Origin: Rhodanobacter thiooxydans
GTDB taxonomy: Bacteria; Pseudomonadota; Gammaproteobacteria; Xanthomonadales; Rhodanobacteraceae
Assembly (NCBI RefSeq): GCF_030291135.1
Contig: NZ_CP127409.1
Location: 2,790,001-2,854,000 of the forward strand
Length of the DNA: 64,000 nt
Reading direction: 5' to 3'
A program made the position numbers and the translations under genes. Under the pieces are notes generated by a model that made no database searches, had not been told where the DNA came from, and worked only from the letters and a program-made list of their open reading frames with translations. Positions 1 to 8,545 of the stretch are shown piece after piece. The first letter of the stretch is position 1. Each line of letters starts with the position of its first letter.

Positions 1-947
1 CCGCGCAGCGCATACACCATGGTCGCCACCACGATGACCGCCGGCAGGACGTGGCGGCCGGCGCTGCGCAGCTCGGCCAGCAGCGCCTCGCGGCCGTGCG
101 TCGAGGCCAGCTTGGGCAGGTAGTAGATGTTGATGGCCGCGGTGAAGAACAGCAGATAGGCGTCCGACACCTTGCTGACCGCCTGCCAGTAGCCGACCTG
201 CTCCCAGCCGAATTGCAGCGCGAGATGATCGCGCACGGCGATGTTGACGAGCGGCGGCAGCAGCGCGGAGGTGAGGGTCATCACCGAGAACGTCGCCAGG
301 CGCAAGGTCATCTCGCGGTCGTAGCGCAGCCGCAGCATGCCGCGGCGGAAGTACGAGCTGCGCCACCACGCCGGCAAGGCGATCGCCAGCCACAGCAGCT
401 GGCCCAGCACCAGCGCCAGCAGCGCGCCATACAGATGCAGCCAGCGCGCCAGCCAGATCATCATGACGATGCCAACGAGCGCCCCGCCCGCCTGGATGAA
501 GGCCAGCCGGCGCACGTCCATGAAGCCGTTGACCACCGCGAGGATGTAGTTGAGCAGCGCGATGCCGAGCTGGGCGACGGCGAGCACGCGGATCAGGCCG
601 GCATAGCCCGGGTCGCCCAGCAGCCACGCGGCGAGCTGCCGACTGAGCAGCAACGCCGCGCCGCCCATCAGGCAGGAAGCGCAGAACGCGTACCACAGCG
701 CGGCGGACAGCAGGCGCGACAGCCGGGGCGGATCGTCGCGGTACTCGGCGACGTACTTGACGATGGCCGCGCTGATGCCGCCGCCGGCCAGCACCGCCAG
801 CAGCGACATCAGGCTCATGAACTGGCCGAGCCGGCCAACGCCCTCCGGGCCGGCGAACCACGCCACCAGCTTGATCGCCACCAGCCCGGCGAGCAGCCGC
901 GCGGCGGTCGCGAGGCTGGTGTAGAAACCGGCGCGCACGATGTTCAT
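1..947 (-). CDS. WzxE-like lipid-linked oligosaccharide flippase (3' end outside window)
   Basis: Reading the minus strand from the ATG at 947 gives an uninterrupted hydrophobic protein that runs off the window start after about 315 residues. It begins [18 protein letters not shown] and has repeated membrane segments. The region near the end containing [16 protein letters not shown] closely recalls the E. coli WzxE segment 'EVGIWQGVSSISDAYL'. Wzx proteins flip undecaprenyl-diphosphate-linked repeat units across the inner membrane for O-antigen or enterobacterial-common-antigen-type glycans. The start overlaps the stop of the preceding aminotransferase gene by four bases, so it is translationally coupled as the last visible gene of the operon. 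Family assignment is from memory of WzxE; which glycan it carries is inferred from the neighbouring dTDP-amino-sugar genes. Confidence 0.85.
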   Translation of the reverse strand, partial: MNIVRAGFYTSLATAARLLAGLVAIKLVAWFAGPEGVGRLGQFMSLMSLLAVLAGGGISAAIVKYVAEYRDDPPRLSRLLSAALWYAFCASCLMGGAALLLSRQLAAWLLGDPGYAGLIRVLAVAQLGIALLNYILAVVNGFMDVRRLAFIQAGGALVGIVMMIWLARWLHLYGALLALVLGQLLWLAIALPAWWRSSYFRRGMLRLRYDREMTLRLATFSVMTLTSALLPPLVNIAVRDHLALQFGWEQVGYWQAVSKVSDAYLLFFTAAINIYYLPKLASTHGREALLAELRSAGRHVLPAVIVVATMVYALR

Positions 948-2101
948 GCGCCGCCTCCGAACGCGTTGCAGGCATCGATCACCCGCGCCACGTCGTCATC
1001 GCCCAGGGTCGGCCCCAGCGGCAGGCTCAACACCTCGTCGCACAGTCGCTCGGTCAGCGGCAGGCAGACACGGCGCAATGCGGGATACGCCGGCTGCCGA
1101 TGCGCCGGCACCGGGTAATGCACCTGGGCCTGGATGCCCTGCGCACGCAGGTGCCGCTGCAGCGCATCGCGCTCGGCGCAGCGCACCACGAACAGGTGCC
1201 AGGCGTGCTGTTCCTCGCGCACCGCGCCGGGCAAGCCGATCCGCGGGTGGCGGATGCCGTCGCGATAGCGATGCGCCACCCGGCGGCGCCAGGCCACGTC
1301 CGCATCGAGATACTTCAGCTTCACCCGCAGCAGCGCCGCCTGCATTTCGTCGAGCCGCGAGTTCAGCCCCTGGCAGAGGTGGCGGTATTTCACCTCGGAG
1401 CCGTAATTGCGCAGCGCCGCGATGCGCCGTGCCAGCGCCGCGTCGCCGGTCACCACCGCGCCGCCGTCGCCCAGCGCGCCGAGGTTCTTGGCCGGGAAGA
1501 AACTGAAGGCCGCCGCGTCGCCGAACGCGCCGGCCCTGCGCCCGTCGCACAGCGCGCCGTGCGCCTGCGCCGCGTCTTCGATCAGCAGCAAGCCGCGCCG
1601 CCGGGCCAGCGCCGCCAGCGCCGGCATGTCGGCCAGCTGGCCATACAGATGCACCGCCATGATCGCGCGCGTGCGCGGTCCGATCGCCGCCTCCACGCAG
1701 GCCGGGTCGAGGTTGAACGTCGCCGCATCGGGCTCCACCGGCAGCGGCACCAGCCGGTTCTCGCTGATCGCCAGGAAGCTGGCGATGAAGGTGTTGCCGG
1801 GCACGATGACCTCGTCGCCCTCGCTGAGGACACCGAGTTCCTTGTAGCCGCGCAGGATCAGCGACAACGCATCCAGGCCGTTGCCCACGCCCACGGCATG
1901 GCGCACGCCGCACCAGCCGGCGAACTCCTGCTCGAAGGCGACGAGCTCGTCGCCGAGCACGTACCAGCCCGAATCGATGACGCGTGCCGCAGCGGCCTTC
2001 AGCTCGTCGGCGTAACGCGCATTGACTTCCCGCAGGCTCAGGAACGGGACGTCGGCCGGGGCGGCTTCCGTCGGTGCGTTCTTCATCACGTCGAGGCCCA
2101 T
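944..2101 (-). CDS. fdtB: DegT/DnrJ/EryC1/StrS aminotransferase (FdtB/QdtB-like)
   Basis: PLP-dependent sugar aminotransferase of about 385 residues. It has the family's conserved [10 protein letters not shown] region, the acidic [10 protein letters not shown] segment, and the Schiff-base lysine region [14 protein letters not shown]. With FdtA- and FdtC-like proteins in the same operon, the likely reaction is transfer of an amino group to C3 of dTDP-3-keto-6-deoxyhexose, giving dTDP-3-amino-3,6-dideoxyhexose. The start is taken at the ATG that overlaps the upstream TGA (TGATG); a longer reading from 2122 would overlap the upstream gene without need, and a second Met lies at 2086. Whether the product is the galacto (Fuc3N) or gluco (Qui3N) isomer depends on FdtA and cannot be read from this protein. 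The symbol is a pathway-based guess. Confidence 0.85.
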   Translation of the reverse strand: MGLDVMKNAPTEAAPADVPFLSLREVNARYADELKAAAARVIDSGWYVLGDELVAFEQEFAGWCGVRHAVGVGNGLDALSLILRGYKELGVLSEGDEVIVPGNTFIASFLAISENRLVPLPVEPDAATFNLDPACVEAAIGPRTRAIMAVHLYGQLADMPALAALARRRGLLLIEDAAQAHGALCDGRRAGAFGDAAAFSFFPAKNLGALGDGGAVVTGDAALARRIAALRNYGSEVKYRHLCQGLNSRLDEMQAALLRVKLKYLDADVAWRRRVAHRYRDGIRHPRIGLPGAVREEQHAWHLFVVRCAERDALQRHLRAQGIQAQVHYPVPAHRQPAYPALRRVCLPLTERLCDEVLSLPLGPTLGDDDVARVIDACNAFGGGA

Positions 2102-3042
2102 CACAGCGGCCACTCGTAGCAATCGTGCACGATGCCGCGCGCACCGAAGTATTCCTTCTGCGTCACCAGCCCGCTGTTGAGCACCGCCCCGGCCTGCTCG
2201 GTGGAAATGCCGAAGGAGAAGTAGTGCCGGTCCGCATACGTGCCGCCGATCAGTTCGGCGAGCAGGAAGCTGAGCGCGTCGAGCTGCCGCCCCTCCTCCG
2301 ATGCAGCCAGGTACTGGGTGTGCACCACCCGGCCAAGATCGTAGACGAGGGCGCCCGCCAGCAGCACGCCTTCCCGGCGCGCGTCGTGCAGAACGATCTG
2401 CCGCGGGAAGCGCGCCTGCAGCAGGCGCAGCTCCTGCAGGCTGTGGGTCGGCGCGACGTGATGCTTGCGCAGCACCTGCGACAGCAGCGCGTGGAACGAC
2501 GCCGGATCGGCGCCGACGTGCAGGCTGATGCCGGCTCGCCCCGCCCTCCTGACCGCGCGCCGGCGCGGCTCGGTGAACTGGAACGGTTCCTGCAGCGCAA
2601 TCACCGAGGACAGGTCGCGACGCACCACGCGTGCCCCCATGCGCTGCAGCGCGTAAAGATCCTCCTCGGCCGGGTACGCATGGAACACGTGCGGCACCGC
2701 CTTGTAGACGATGCGCTGCGCGCCCAGCGCCCGGTAGAGATCGGCCATCTGCCCGAACACGGCGAGCGTCGCTTCGGCACGCAGGGCATGGCCGCTGATC
2801 AGCCCGGCATAGGTGAGTCCGCCATGACTGGTCACCAGCTTGTCGCGGATATCCGCCGGGAACACCGCCACGATCCGGCCTTGGTGCTCGACGACCAGCG
2901 AACAGTCGACGAAGCGATCGGCGTGGTAGTCCATGTAGCCGCGCCGGTGCAGCAGGTTGCCGTTCCTGGAGCGCTCGACCAGGGCGTCCCAGGCATCGGC
3001 ATCGGCGGGAACGTAGCGCCTAACCGCGAGCATCGGCGCCAC
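2101..3042 (-). CDS. GNAT/FemAB-like acyl- or aminoacyltransferase of the polysaccharide operon
   Basis: A soluble protein of about 313 residues with no signal peptide or membrane segment. The N-terminal half starts with a GNAT-like pattern ([25 protein letters not shown]). The C-terminal half resembles the Acetyltransf_6/FemAB fold: [24 protein letters not shown], then a helix rich in LSFLLAELI. Such proteins occur in O-antigen and exopolysaccharide clusters, where they probably attach acyl or amino-acyl groups to sugars. It overlaps the preceding propeller gene by 23 bases and shares TGATG with fdtB, so it is a coupled operon member. A Met at 3033 is an alternative start. The actual donor and acceptor are unknown; modification of the 3-amino group of the dTDP sugar is only an inference from context. 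Confidence 0.6.
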   Translation of the reverse strand: MAPMLAVRRYVPADADAWDALVERSRNGNLLHRRGYMDYHADRFVDCSLVVEHQGRIVAVFPADIRDKLVTSHGGLTYAGLISGHALRAEATLAVFGQMADLYRALGAQRIVYKAVPHVFHAYPAEEDLYALQRMGARVVRRDLSSVIALQEPFQFTEPRRRAVRRAGRAGISLHVGADPASFHALLSQVLRKHHVAPTHSLQELRLLQARFPRQIVLHDARREGVLLAGALVYDLGRVVHTQYLAASEEGRQLDALSFLLAELIGGTYADRHYFSFGISTEQAGAVLNSGLVTQKEYFGARGIVHDCYEWPL

Positions 3043-3979
3043 CGTCGAGGTGCGACACGAGGGCTTCGGCCACGCCGAAGCCGTCCACGCCCATGTCGTT
3101 GCCGTTGTAGAACATCAGCAGCTTGTCGCGCTGGCGGATCAGCGCGGGGTAGCAGATGGTCCGCGAGTCCCAGCCGCTGTCGGACAAGCCCAGGCCCAGC
3201 GCATCGTCGCGGCGTTCCCAGCGGATGCCGTCGTCGCTGCAGGCCAGGCCGGGAAAGTATTCGCCGCTGAGGTTGCCCCGCGTGAAGTACATGACGTACC
3301 CGCCGCCGCGCCGGTACACCCGTGGCCGCCCGATCCGGTACTCGCTGCCGTGTGGCAGCAGGCAGACCTGGTCTTCGTGCGGCATGGCGCGCAGATCGTC
3401 GGTCTCCGCGTAACGGATGTGGTAACGCGGAAACGGCTGGCCGCCGATGATTTCCCAGTCGTCGCCCACGGCGTACCACAGCCGCCAGCGGCCGCCTTCA
3501 TGGATGGCCGAATGCACCGCGCCGATCGTGCTGCGGCCGGGCGCGCGATCCAGGATCGGCGTCTCCTGCACGCGCCGGAAGTGCTCGCCGCCATCGGTCG
3601 AAATCGCCAGGCCGGTGAAGGCCAGGAACTTGGCCCTGGCCACGTGCTGGAAGCCGACATAGAACAGGTGCAGGCCGCCCGGCGCGTCGACCACGTCGCC
3701 CAGGATCATGCCGTTGTCATCGAAACACCCGCCCCGGCCGACGTCGAGTACCGGTTCGGCGCTGACGCGCACGATCGTGGCCGGGTCGTCCGCGCGCACG
3801 TCGACATAACCGATGCGGCTGACGCCATCGCCATCGCGAAAGCCCGCGTAGACGCGGATGCGTTCGTCGTCGATGCGATACGGGGTCGGCGTGAGCGCCG
3901 AGTGGCGCATCCAGCCGCCCACGCCATGCCGCGCGGTGTCGAATACCAGCCCTTTCTTCCTCCACGCGGCCATGGCCAT
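3020..3979 (-). CDS. Beta-propeller glycoside-hydrolase-like protein in polysaccharide operon
   Basis: About 319 residues, predicted cytoplasmic (no signal peptide). The repeated pattern of short beta strands with aromatic-Asp turns is typical of five-bladed propeller glycosidases of the GH43/GH32/GH130-like superfamily: RIRVYAGFRDGDGVSRIGYV, LHLFYVGFQH, WRLWYAVGDDW, YVMYFTRGN and LLMFYNGNDMG. Proteins of this type are found in O-antigen clusters of several Gram-negative bacteria without an agreed function. The gene starts one base after the fdtC-like stop, so it is coupled. I cannot identify the catalytic acids with certainty, and it may be a sugar-binding or transferase protein rather than a hydrolase. 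Confidence 0.6.
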   Translation of the reverse strand: MAMAAWRKKGLVFDTARHGVGGWMRHSALTPTPYRIDDERIRVYAGFRDGDGVSRIGYVDVRADDPATIVRVSAEPVLDVGRGGCFDDNGMILGDVVDAPGGLHLFYVGFQHVARAKFLAFTGLAISTDGGEHFRRVQETPILDRAPGRSTIGAVHSAIHEGGRWRLWYAVGDDWEIIGGQPFPRYHIRYAETDDLRAMPHEDQVCLLPHGSEYRIGRPRVYRRGGGYVMYFTRGNLSGEYFPGLACSDDGIRWERRDDALGLGLSDSGWDSRTICYPALIRQRDKLLMFYNGNDMGVDGFGVAEALVSHLDGGADARG

Positions 3980-4645
3980 TCAAAGCTTCACGTCGAAGCT
4001 GGACTTGTCGGGCACGGCGCGCGCCGGCGAACCGACGTAGATCCGGCCCGGCTCGGTATCGCGTGTCACCAGCGCGCCGGAGCCGATCACGTTGTCGGGC
4101 GCCACCTTCACGTGGTCGTTGAAGGTAGTGTTCACGCCGACGAAGCTGCCGGCGCCGATCTCGCAGTAGCCCGACACGACCGCGTGCGAGGCGATGAACA
4201 CGTTGTCGTGCACGACCGTGCGGTGCCCCACGTGGTTGCCGCTCCACAGGATGCAGTTGTTGCCGATGCGCACGAAAGGCTGGATCACGTTGCCTTCGAA
4301 GATGAAGCTGTTCTCGCCCACTTCGGCATTGCGCCACACGAACGCACGCGTGCTGACATAGGTGGCGAACCGGTAGCCCCGGCGTTTCAGCTCCTGGTAA
4401 AGGCGCGTGCGCAGCCGGTTGAGTTGGCTGGCGGGGATCGCGACAAACACGTCCACCTCGCCCGGCGGGTAGTCCGCTTCGAGTGTTTCGAAGGCCACCA
4501 CGGGACGCCCTGCCAGCGTCGGCTGCACCAGGTAGTCGCGCTCGACACTGAAGGCCGCCACGTCGTAGTCGCTGTCGTGCTCGAAGTACTCGCAGGCGAT
4601 CTGCGCAAACTCGCCGGCGCCGATCAGGACTAGCGGCCTTGCCAT
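3980..4645 (-). CDS. fdtC: Sugar O/N-acetyltransferase with left-handed beta-helix (FdtC/QdtC-like)
   Basis: A 221-residue protein. The N-terminal part (1-90) is a nucleotide-sugar-binding type fold (PLVLIGAGEFAQIACEYF). The C-terminal part (100-215) shows hexapeptide repeats such as NAEVGENSFIFEGNVI, IGNNCILWSGNHVGH and VAPDNVIGSGALV. This matches acetyltransferases that add acetyl from acetyl-CoA to amino groups of dTDP-amino-6-deoxysugars. With fdtA and fdtB it would complete dTDP-3-acetamido-3,6-dideoxyhexose. The start is the Met of MARPLVLIG; the longer reading frame upstream only duplicates fdtA sequence in another frame. It overlaps fdtA by 16 bases. The regiochemistry is inferred from the operon. 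Confidence 0.85.
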   Translation of the reverse strand: MARPLVLIGAGEFAQIACEYFEHDSDYDVAAFSVERDYLVQPTLAGRPVVAFETLEADYPPGEVDVFVAIPASQLNRLRTRLYQELKRRGYRFATYVSTRAFVWRNAEVGENSFIFEGNVIQPFVRIGNNCILWSGNHVGHRTVVHDNVFIASHAVVSGYCEIGAGSFVGVNTTFNDHVKVAPDNVIGSGALVTRDTEPGRIYVGSPARAVPDKSSFDVKL

Positions 4646-5067
4646 GCCGTCGCCCCCTCCAGCTGCATGACGCCGCTCACCTCGCGCAGGAACTGGTCGT
4701 AGTCGGTGATGTAGTCGTCTGGATCGAACGGGTGGTCGGCCAGCACCATCAGCACGCAGTCGTCGCTGAAGTCGTAGAGCTCTCGCCACACCATGCTGCC
4801 GAGCAGCAGGCCCTGGGCGGGATCGTCGAGCACGATCTCCGCCACGCCGCTGCCGTCATCCAGCAGGAAAGTGACCGAGCCGCGCACCGCCACCGCCAGC
4901 TGGCTGAGATGGCGGTGCGCGTGCCGGCCGCGATGCACGCCGTTCTTCGTGGCGAAGATGTAGTACACGCGCCGGATCGCGAAGGGCACGTTGCCGTCCT
5001 GTTCCAGCGCGACGAGCATGCCGCGGCTGTCGCCATGTTTGTGCAACTGGATGCGTTGGATTTCCAT
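4630..5067 (-). CDS. fdtA: dTDP-4-keto-6-deoxy-D-glucose 3,4-ketoisomerase (FdtA/QdtA-like cupin)
   Basis: A 145-residue cupin starting MEIQRIQLHKHGDSRG, the size and opening pattern of the WxcM-like/FdtA family. The double-stranded beta-helix region contains the conserved HRGRHAHRHLSQL metal/active-site segment and the RGSVTFLLDDG strand pair. These enzymes convert dTDP-4-keto-6-deoxyglucose to a 3-keto isomer, the first committed step to Fuc3NAc or Qui3NAc. It is the first gene of a run of six overlapping minus-strand genes, so the operon promoter should lie just upstream between 5068 and 5353. The preceding RmlA/RmlB activities are not in this window. Confidence 0.9.
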   Translation of the reverse strand: MEIQRIQLHKHGDSRGMLVALEQDGNVPFAIRRVYYIFATKNGVHRGRHAHRHLSQLAVAVRGSVTFLLDDGSGVAEIVLDDPAQGLLLGSMVWRELYDFSDDCVLMVLADHPFDPDDYITDYDQFLREVSGVMQLEGATAWQGR

Positions 5068-5131
5068 GGGTCGGACCCGGCTGCAAATCATGGGATGGCG
5101 ACTTACAGGCTTGAGTGCCGCCCGACTGGAC

Positions 5132-5233
5132 AAAGGTTGCGCCGGGCAGCAGGCGGCGGATCGCCGGCGCCGCACGGCCTGCCCCCGGGTCAGGCGCAAT
5201 CGCCGGCGCGCCCAGGCGCCGCGCGCAACCTTT
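5132..5233. repeat. Long-range inverted repeat in the divergent intergenic region
   Basis: Between divergent fdtA and the cytochrome-porin gene (5068-5353) there is no gene. It holds a perfect 11-base inverted repeat (AAAGGTTGCGC at 5132-5142, its complement at 5223-5233) enclosing a very GC-rich insert in which a block containing ATCGCCGGCGC occurs twice. It could fold as a large stem-loop or mark an inserted element. No clear sigma-70 promoter was recognised in this stretch, although both flanking transcripts must start here. Confidence 0.5.
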
Positions 5234-5353
5234 GGTGGCCCGGCCGGCACTTACCCGCAGCCTGCAGCGGTCTGCCGGTACGGCCGGGGCAGCATCGCTG
5301 GCCGGCGCGTGGCCCGCGCATCGCCGCATCCGATCAGGACCCAAGGAGAACCC

Positions 5354-6709
5354 ATGTTGCCTTTTCCGACCCGATCCGAAACCGGCCGCCGCGGGAGCCT
5401 CCTGTGGCACGGCCTGGCGATCCTGCTGCTGTTCGCCAGCAACGCCGTCCATGCAGTTCCCTCGTTTGCCCGGCAGACCGGCTACGTCTGCGCGGTCTGC
5501 CACTCCAGCGCCTTTGGCGGCGGCGACAACGGGCCGGGGCTGACGCCGGTCGGCATGCGTTTCAAGCTCAACGGCTACACCGACGCGAACATCAGCGACG
5601 CGCTGCCGGTGGCCGCGCAACTCGTGGCGGCCCGCACCAACCCCGCGCGTGGCGACAGCAAGAGCCGACTGACCGAAGCCGACATCTACCTGGCCGGGCG
5701 ACTGACTGACCACGTGGGCAGCTTCGTCAAGATCGAGACCGACAACATCGGCAACGGCAAATACAACACCAGGCTGAGCAACCTCGATCTGCGCTTCGTG
5801 GCCAAGGCGCTCAAGCTGGGCGGCAAGGATCTGACGCTCGGCGTGAGCGTCAACAACAACCCGGGGTTCAACGACCCCCTCGCCGTGCTGCCAGCCGCTT
5901 CGACCCTGGGTCCACCCGGCGTCACCGGGACCCTGCTGAACCTGTCCAGCCCCGGCGCACCGGCCAACCGCGTCATCGGCGCCACGGTCTACGCCCTGTA
6001 CGACTCGGACTGGTACGGCGAAGTCGGCACCTACAACTCGTTGCAGACGTCCGTGCAGGATCGGCTGGGTTATTCGGTCGGGGGCGATCCGGGCAAGTTC
6101 AGCGACACCGGATACTTCCGCTTCGCCTACATGAAGGAGTTCAAGGCCCAGTTCGTCTCGGCCGGCGTGGTGGGTCTGACCACCCGGCGCCAGCGGCCCC
6201 GTCTGGGGCCCGCCGACGACATCACCGACCTGGGTTACGACCTCACCTACCAGTACCTGGGCAACCGGCAGAACATCCTGCAGCTCAGCTACGTGAACAT
6301 CTTCGAGAAGCGCGATTACGGCAGCACGCCTGCCAGTCCCATTGTTCCGGGCCTGCTCGCGCTGCCGCAGGGCTCAGCCCGCGACCAGATCGCCACCGCC
6401 ATCTACACCTTCAGGCAAAGCTACGGCATCGCGCTGTCCCGCATGGTCAGCACCGGGTCGCGCGACCCCGCCCGCTACATTCCCTACGGCAATCCCGATA
6501 CCACCAGCAACCTGATCAGCGTGTTCTGGGTACCGTTCGGCAAGACATCCTTCAACTCCCTGGCCAATCTGAGGATCTACGCCACCTGGTTCCGTTTCAG
6601 CCGCTTCAACGGCGCGCGCACCAACATCTTCGGCGCGCCGCCCGGGGCGCCGATGACCAACGCCAGGGACCTGAACGCCTTCACGATCTCCGTGAGCGCG
6701 GCATTCTGA
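5354..6709 (+). CDS. Cyc2-like fused monoheme cytochrome c and outer-membrane porin
   Basis: A 451-residue secreted protein: a signal peptide (about 1-34, hydrophobic core LAILLLFASNAVHA), then VPSFARQTGYVCAVCH with a single CxxCH heme site at residues 46-50, then about 390 residues of alternating beta strands ending in an aromatic residue (SVSAAF), as in outer-membrane barrels. The PSFARQTG-x2-CxxCH arrangement and total length match the Cyc2 family, in which a small cytochrome plugs a porin and carries electrons across the outer membrane, best known for Fe(II) oxidation. The start is supported by the AAGGAGA ribosome site at 5343. No partner cytochrome or oxidase is adjacent, so the electron donor is not indicated. 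Distant porin-cytochromes of unknown role share the same motif. Confidence 0.75.
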   Translation: MLPFPTRSETGRRGSLLWHGLAILLLFASNAVHAVPSFARQTGYVCAVCHSSAFGGGDNGPGLTPVGMRFKLNGYTDANISDALPVAAQLVAARTNPARGDSKSRLTEADIYLAGRLTDHVGSFVKIETDNIGNGKYNTRLSNLDLRFVAKALKLGGKDLTLGVSVNNNPGFNDPLAVLPAASTLGPPGVTGTLLNLSSPGAPANRVIGATVYALYDSDWYGEVGTYNSLQTSVQDRLGYSVGGDPGKFSDTGYFRFAYMKEFKAQFVSAGVVGLTTRRQRPRLGPADDITDLGYDLTYQYLGNRQNILQLSYVNIFEKRDYGSTPASPIVPGLLALPQGSARDQIATAIYTFRQSYGIALSRMVSTGSRDPARYIPYGNPDTTSNLISVFWVPFGKTSFNSLANLRIYATWFRFSRFNGARTNIFGAPPGAPMTNARDLNAFTISVSAAF

Positions 6710-7059
6710 AGGCGCGCAAGGGCATTGCCGCGTGGCCCGCCCCGTTCACCGGACACCCGCGGGGCTGGCCGCCTTGTACGCGCGGACGCCGGCGCCGTTC
6801 CCGCAGCCGGCCGACGATGCCCGTGCCACGTCCGGGCATCGTCCCTTGAGAGAGGACACCCCTTTCCGCGCAGATTCGGCTATAACGCGTGCATGCCTTC
6901 CGTGGTGCGGCCATGCCATGGGGCGCAGCCGTACTCGACCGATCGAACAATGACGCGATGTGGCTTACCTGTCCCGCGGTCAAGGCCTCTGGCGCACGTC
7001 GCCGCGACGGCGCGTGCCCACGGCACGGTGCCCGTGCGTTCGAGCCCCAGGTAGATTCG
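6710..7059. other. Non-coding stretch; possible -10 element for the downstream barrel gene
   Basis: No convincing gene is seen here. TATAAC at 6881-6886 is a plausible -10 element for the gene at 7060, but no well-spaced -35 was found. The reading frame of the next gene is open through part of this stretch (from 6889), but that translation lacks any signal-peptide or barrel character. Confidence 0.35.
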
Positions 7060-7887
7060 ATGGCGGCACGTGGCCCACGCTGCGCAGGCATCGTGCCGCA
7101 CCGGGCCCGGCCCTTCCACCTCGACGTCGGCACCCGCGGCCGCTGCCTTGCCCGCATGGGGCTGGGGCTGCTTGCCGTGGCGATGGCCGCCGCGTATCCC
7201 GCCCGGCTGCACGCGCAGTCGACCAGGGTGGCCGGTACGGTCGCACTCGGTTCGCAGCTGGCCGACCGCGGCCTGGCGATCACGCCGGCCACGCCCACCC
7301 TTCAGGTGGCTGCCTCGTGGATCTCGTCGACAGGCTGGTCGGTGAGCCTGTCCGGAAGTGCCGAAGTCCGTACGCCGGGGCGCATCGTCCAGACCCTGCT
7401 CCAGGGGTCGCGCCACTGGTCGCTTTCCGGCGACTGGCAGATGCAGGCCAGCGTGCTCTACTACCGCTATTCCGGCGACGCCCGCTCGACCGCCTACGAC
7501 CGCGGCGAAGCCGGGATCAACTGGCTGTACCGGGACATCCTGACGTTCGGCCTGTCGGCCAGCCGCAGCATCGGCTCCGCGGATCGGCGCACGCGGGCCG
7601 CCGCCGATCTCGATTTCCACTGGCCGTTGACGGAACATGCCTTCGTTTCCGCCGGAGCGGGCGTCGCCCACGTCCCACCCGCGCGGTACAGCCACTACGG
7701 CCAATATGGGCATTACCGGCCCCACGATGGCGAAGGCTTCTACCGCTACGGCCACGTCGGGCTGATGTGGGTCGATGGCGCATGGCGGCTGGAACTCGAT
7801 CGCGTCATGACGGACCTGGGATCGCGATGGTCGACGCGGGACATGGCCGCGCAGCCCTGGGTCGCCACGCTCTCGCGGTCCTTCTGA
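7060..7887 (+). CDS. Putative outer-membrane beta-barrel protein (porin-like)
   Basis: About 275 residues. After a basic N-terminus there is a signal-peptide core (MGLGLLAVAMAAAYPARLHAQS) with probable cleavage after AQ. The remainder is strongly amphipathic and aromatic, for example WSVSLSGSAEVRTPG, WSLSGDWQMQASVLYY and LTFGLSASRSIGS, and ends in SLSRSF with a terminal Phe, the classic barrel-insertion signature. It recalls the TorF-type putative porins, but this is uncertain. The start at 7060 is preferred over the upstream ATG at 6889 because the sequence between looks random; 7156 is another possible start. It lies 73 bases before the ECF sigma gene on the same strand and may belong to the same regulatory module. 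Confidence 0.6.
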   Translation: MAARGPRCAGIVPHRARPFHLDVGTRGRCLARMGLGLLAVAMAAAYPARLHAQSTRVAGTVALGSQLADRGLAITPATPTLQVAASWISSTGWSVSLSGSAEVRTPGRIVQTLLQGSRHWSLSGDWQMQASVLYYRYSGDARSTAYDRGEAGINWLYRDILTFGLSASRSIGSADRRTRAAADLDFHWPLTEHAFVSAGAGVAHVPPARYSHYGQYGHYRPHDGEGFYRYGHVGLMWVDGAWRLELDRVMTDLGSRWSTRDMAAQPWVATLSRSF

Positions 7888-7960
7888 TCCACCGGCAACC
7901 TTTGCCGGCCGAAACGGTACTCACGCATGGACCGACCGCGTTCCGACCACCCACGAAGCC

Positions 7961-8545
7961 ATGAACGACGCTGATACCGACGCTGACGCCACCGATCGCA
8001 TGCTGCTCCAGCGCATGTCGATGGGCGACCGTACCGCGTTGGCGGTGCTCTACCGCGGCTACCACGGCAGGTTGTGCCGCTTCCTGTCCCGACTGACGCG
8101 GCGTCCCGACGTCATCGAGGAGGTCATCAACGACTGTTTCTGGATCGCCTGGCAGAAGGCGGACAATTTCCACGGCGACTCGCGCGTTTCCACCTGGATC
8201 ATGGGCATTGCCTACCGCTGCGGACTCAAGGCACTGCGCCAGCATGGCGACGAACCCGTCGCCGACGACGCGCTGGGGCAGGATCGCATCCCCGCCCACG
8301 ACCCGGGCGAAGACCGCGAACTGCGCGACTGGCTGAGCAAGGGTCTCGGCTGCCTGTCGGTGGACCAGCGGGTCGTGATCGAGCTGGTCTACGGCGTGGG
8401 GCATTCCCTGGATGACGTGGCCGCCATCATGCAATGCCCCGTGGGCACGGTGAAGGCGCGGCTGTTCCACGCGCGCGTGAAACTGCGTAACGTACTTCCC
8501 TCCCTGGCTGGAGACTCGCCGATACGCAAGGAGGGCGCGCCATGA
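7961..8545 (+). CDS. ECF-type RNA polymerase sigma factor
   Basis: A 194-residue sigma-70 family protein with sigma2 (about 25-95; GYHGRLCRFLSRL, EEVINDCFWIAWQKA) and sigma4 (about 140-185; DQRVVIELVYGVGHSLDDVA, CPVGTVKARLFHAR, the helix-turn-helix). It lacks sigma1.1 and sigma3, as expected for extracytoplasmic-function sigma factors. Its stop overlaps the start of the anti-sigma gene (ATGA), which strongly suggests a paired regulator. It would direct transcription of its own cluster and unknown targets when released. The promoter it recognises cannot be deduced from this window with confidence. Confidence 0.92.
   Translation: MNDADTDADATDRMLLQRMSMGDRTALAVLYRGYHGRLCRFLSRLTRRPDVIEEVINDCFWIAWQKADNFHGDSRVSTWIMGIAYRCGLKALRQHGDEPVADDALGQDRIPAHDPGEDRELRDWLSKGLGCLSVDQRVVIELVYGVGHSLDDVAAIMQCPVGTVKARLFHARVKLRNVLPSLAGDSPIRKEGAP

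Noticed and set aside
51-1118. 355-codon plus-strand frame at the window start
   Set aside because: It is antisense to the Wzx flippase and the aminotransferase, both of which have clear family motifs on the minus strand.
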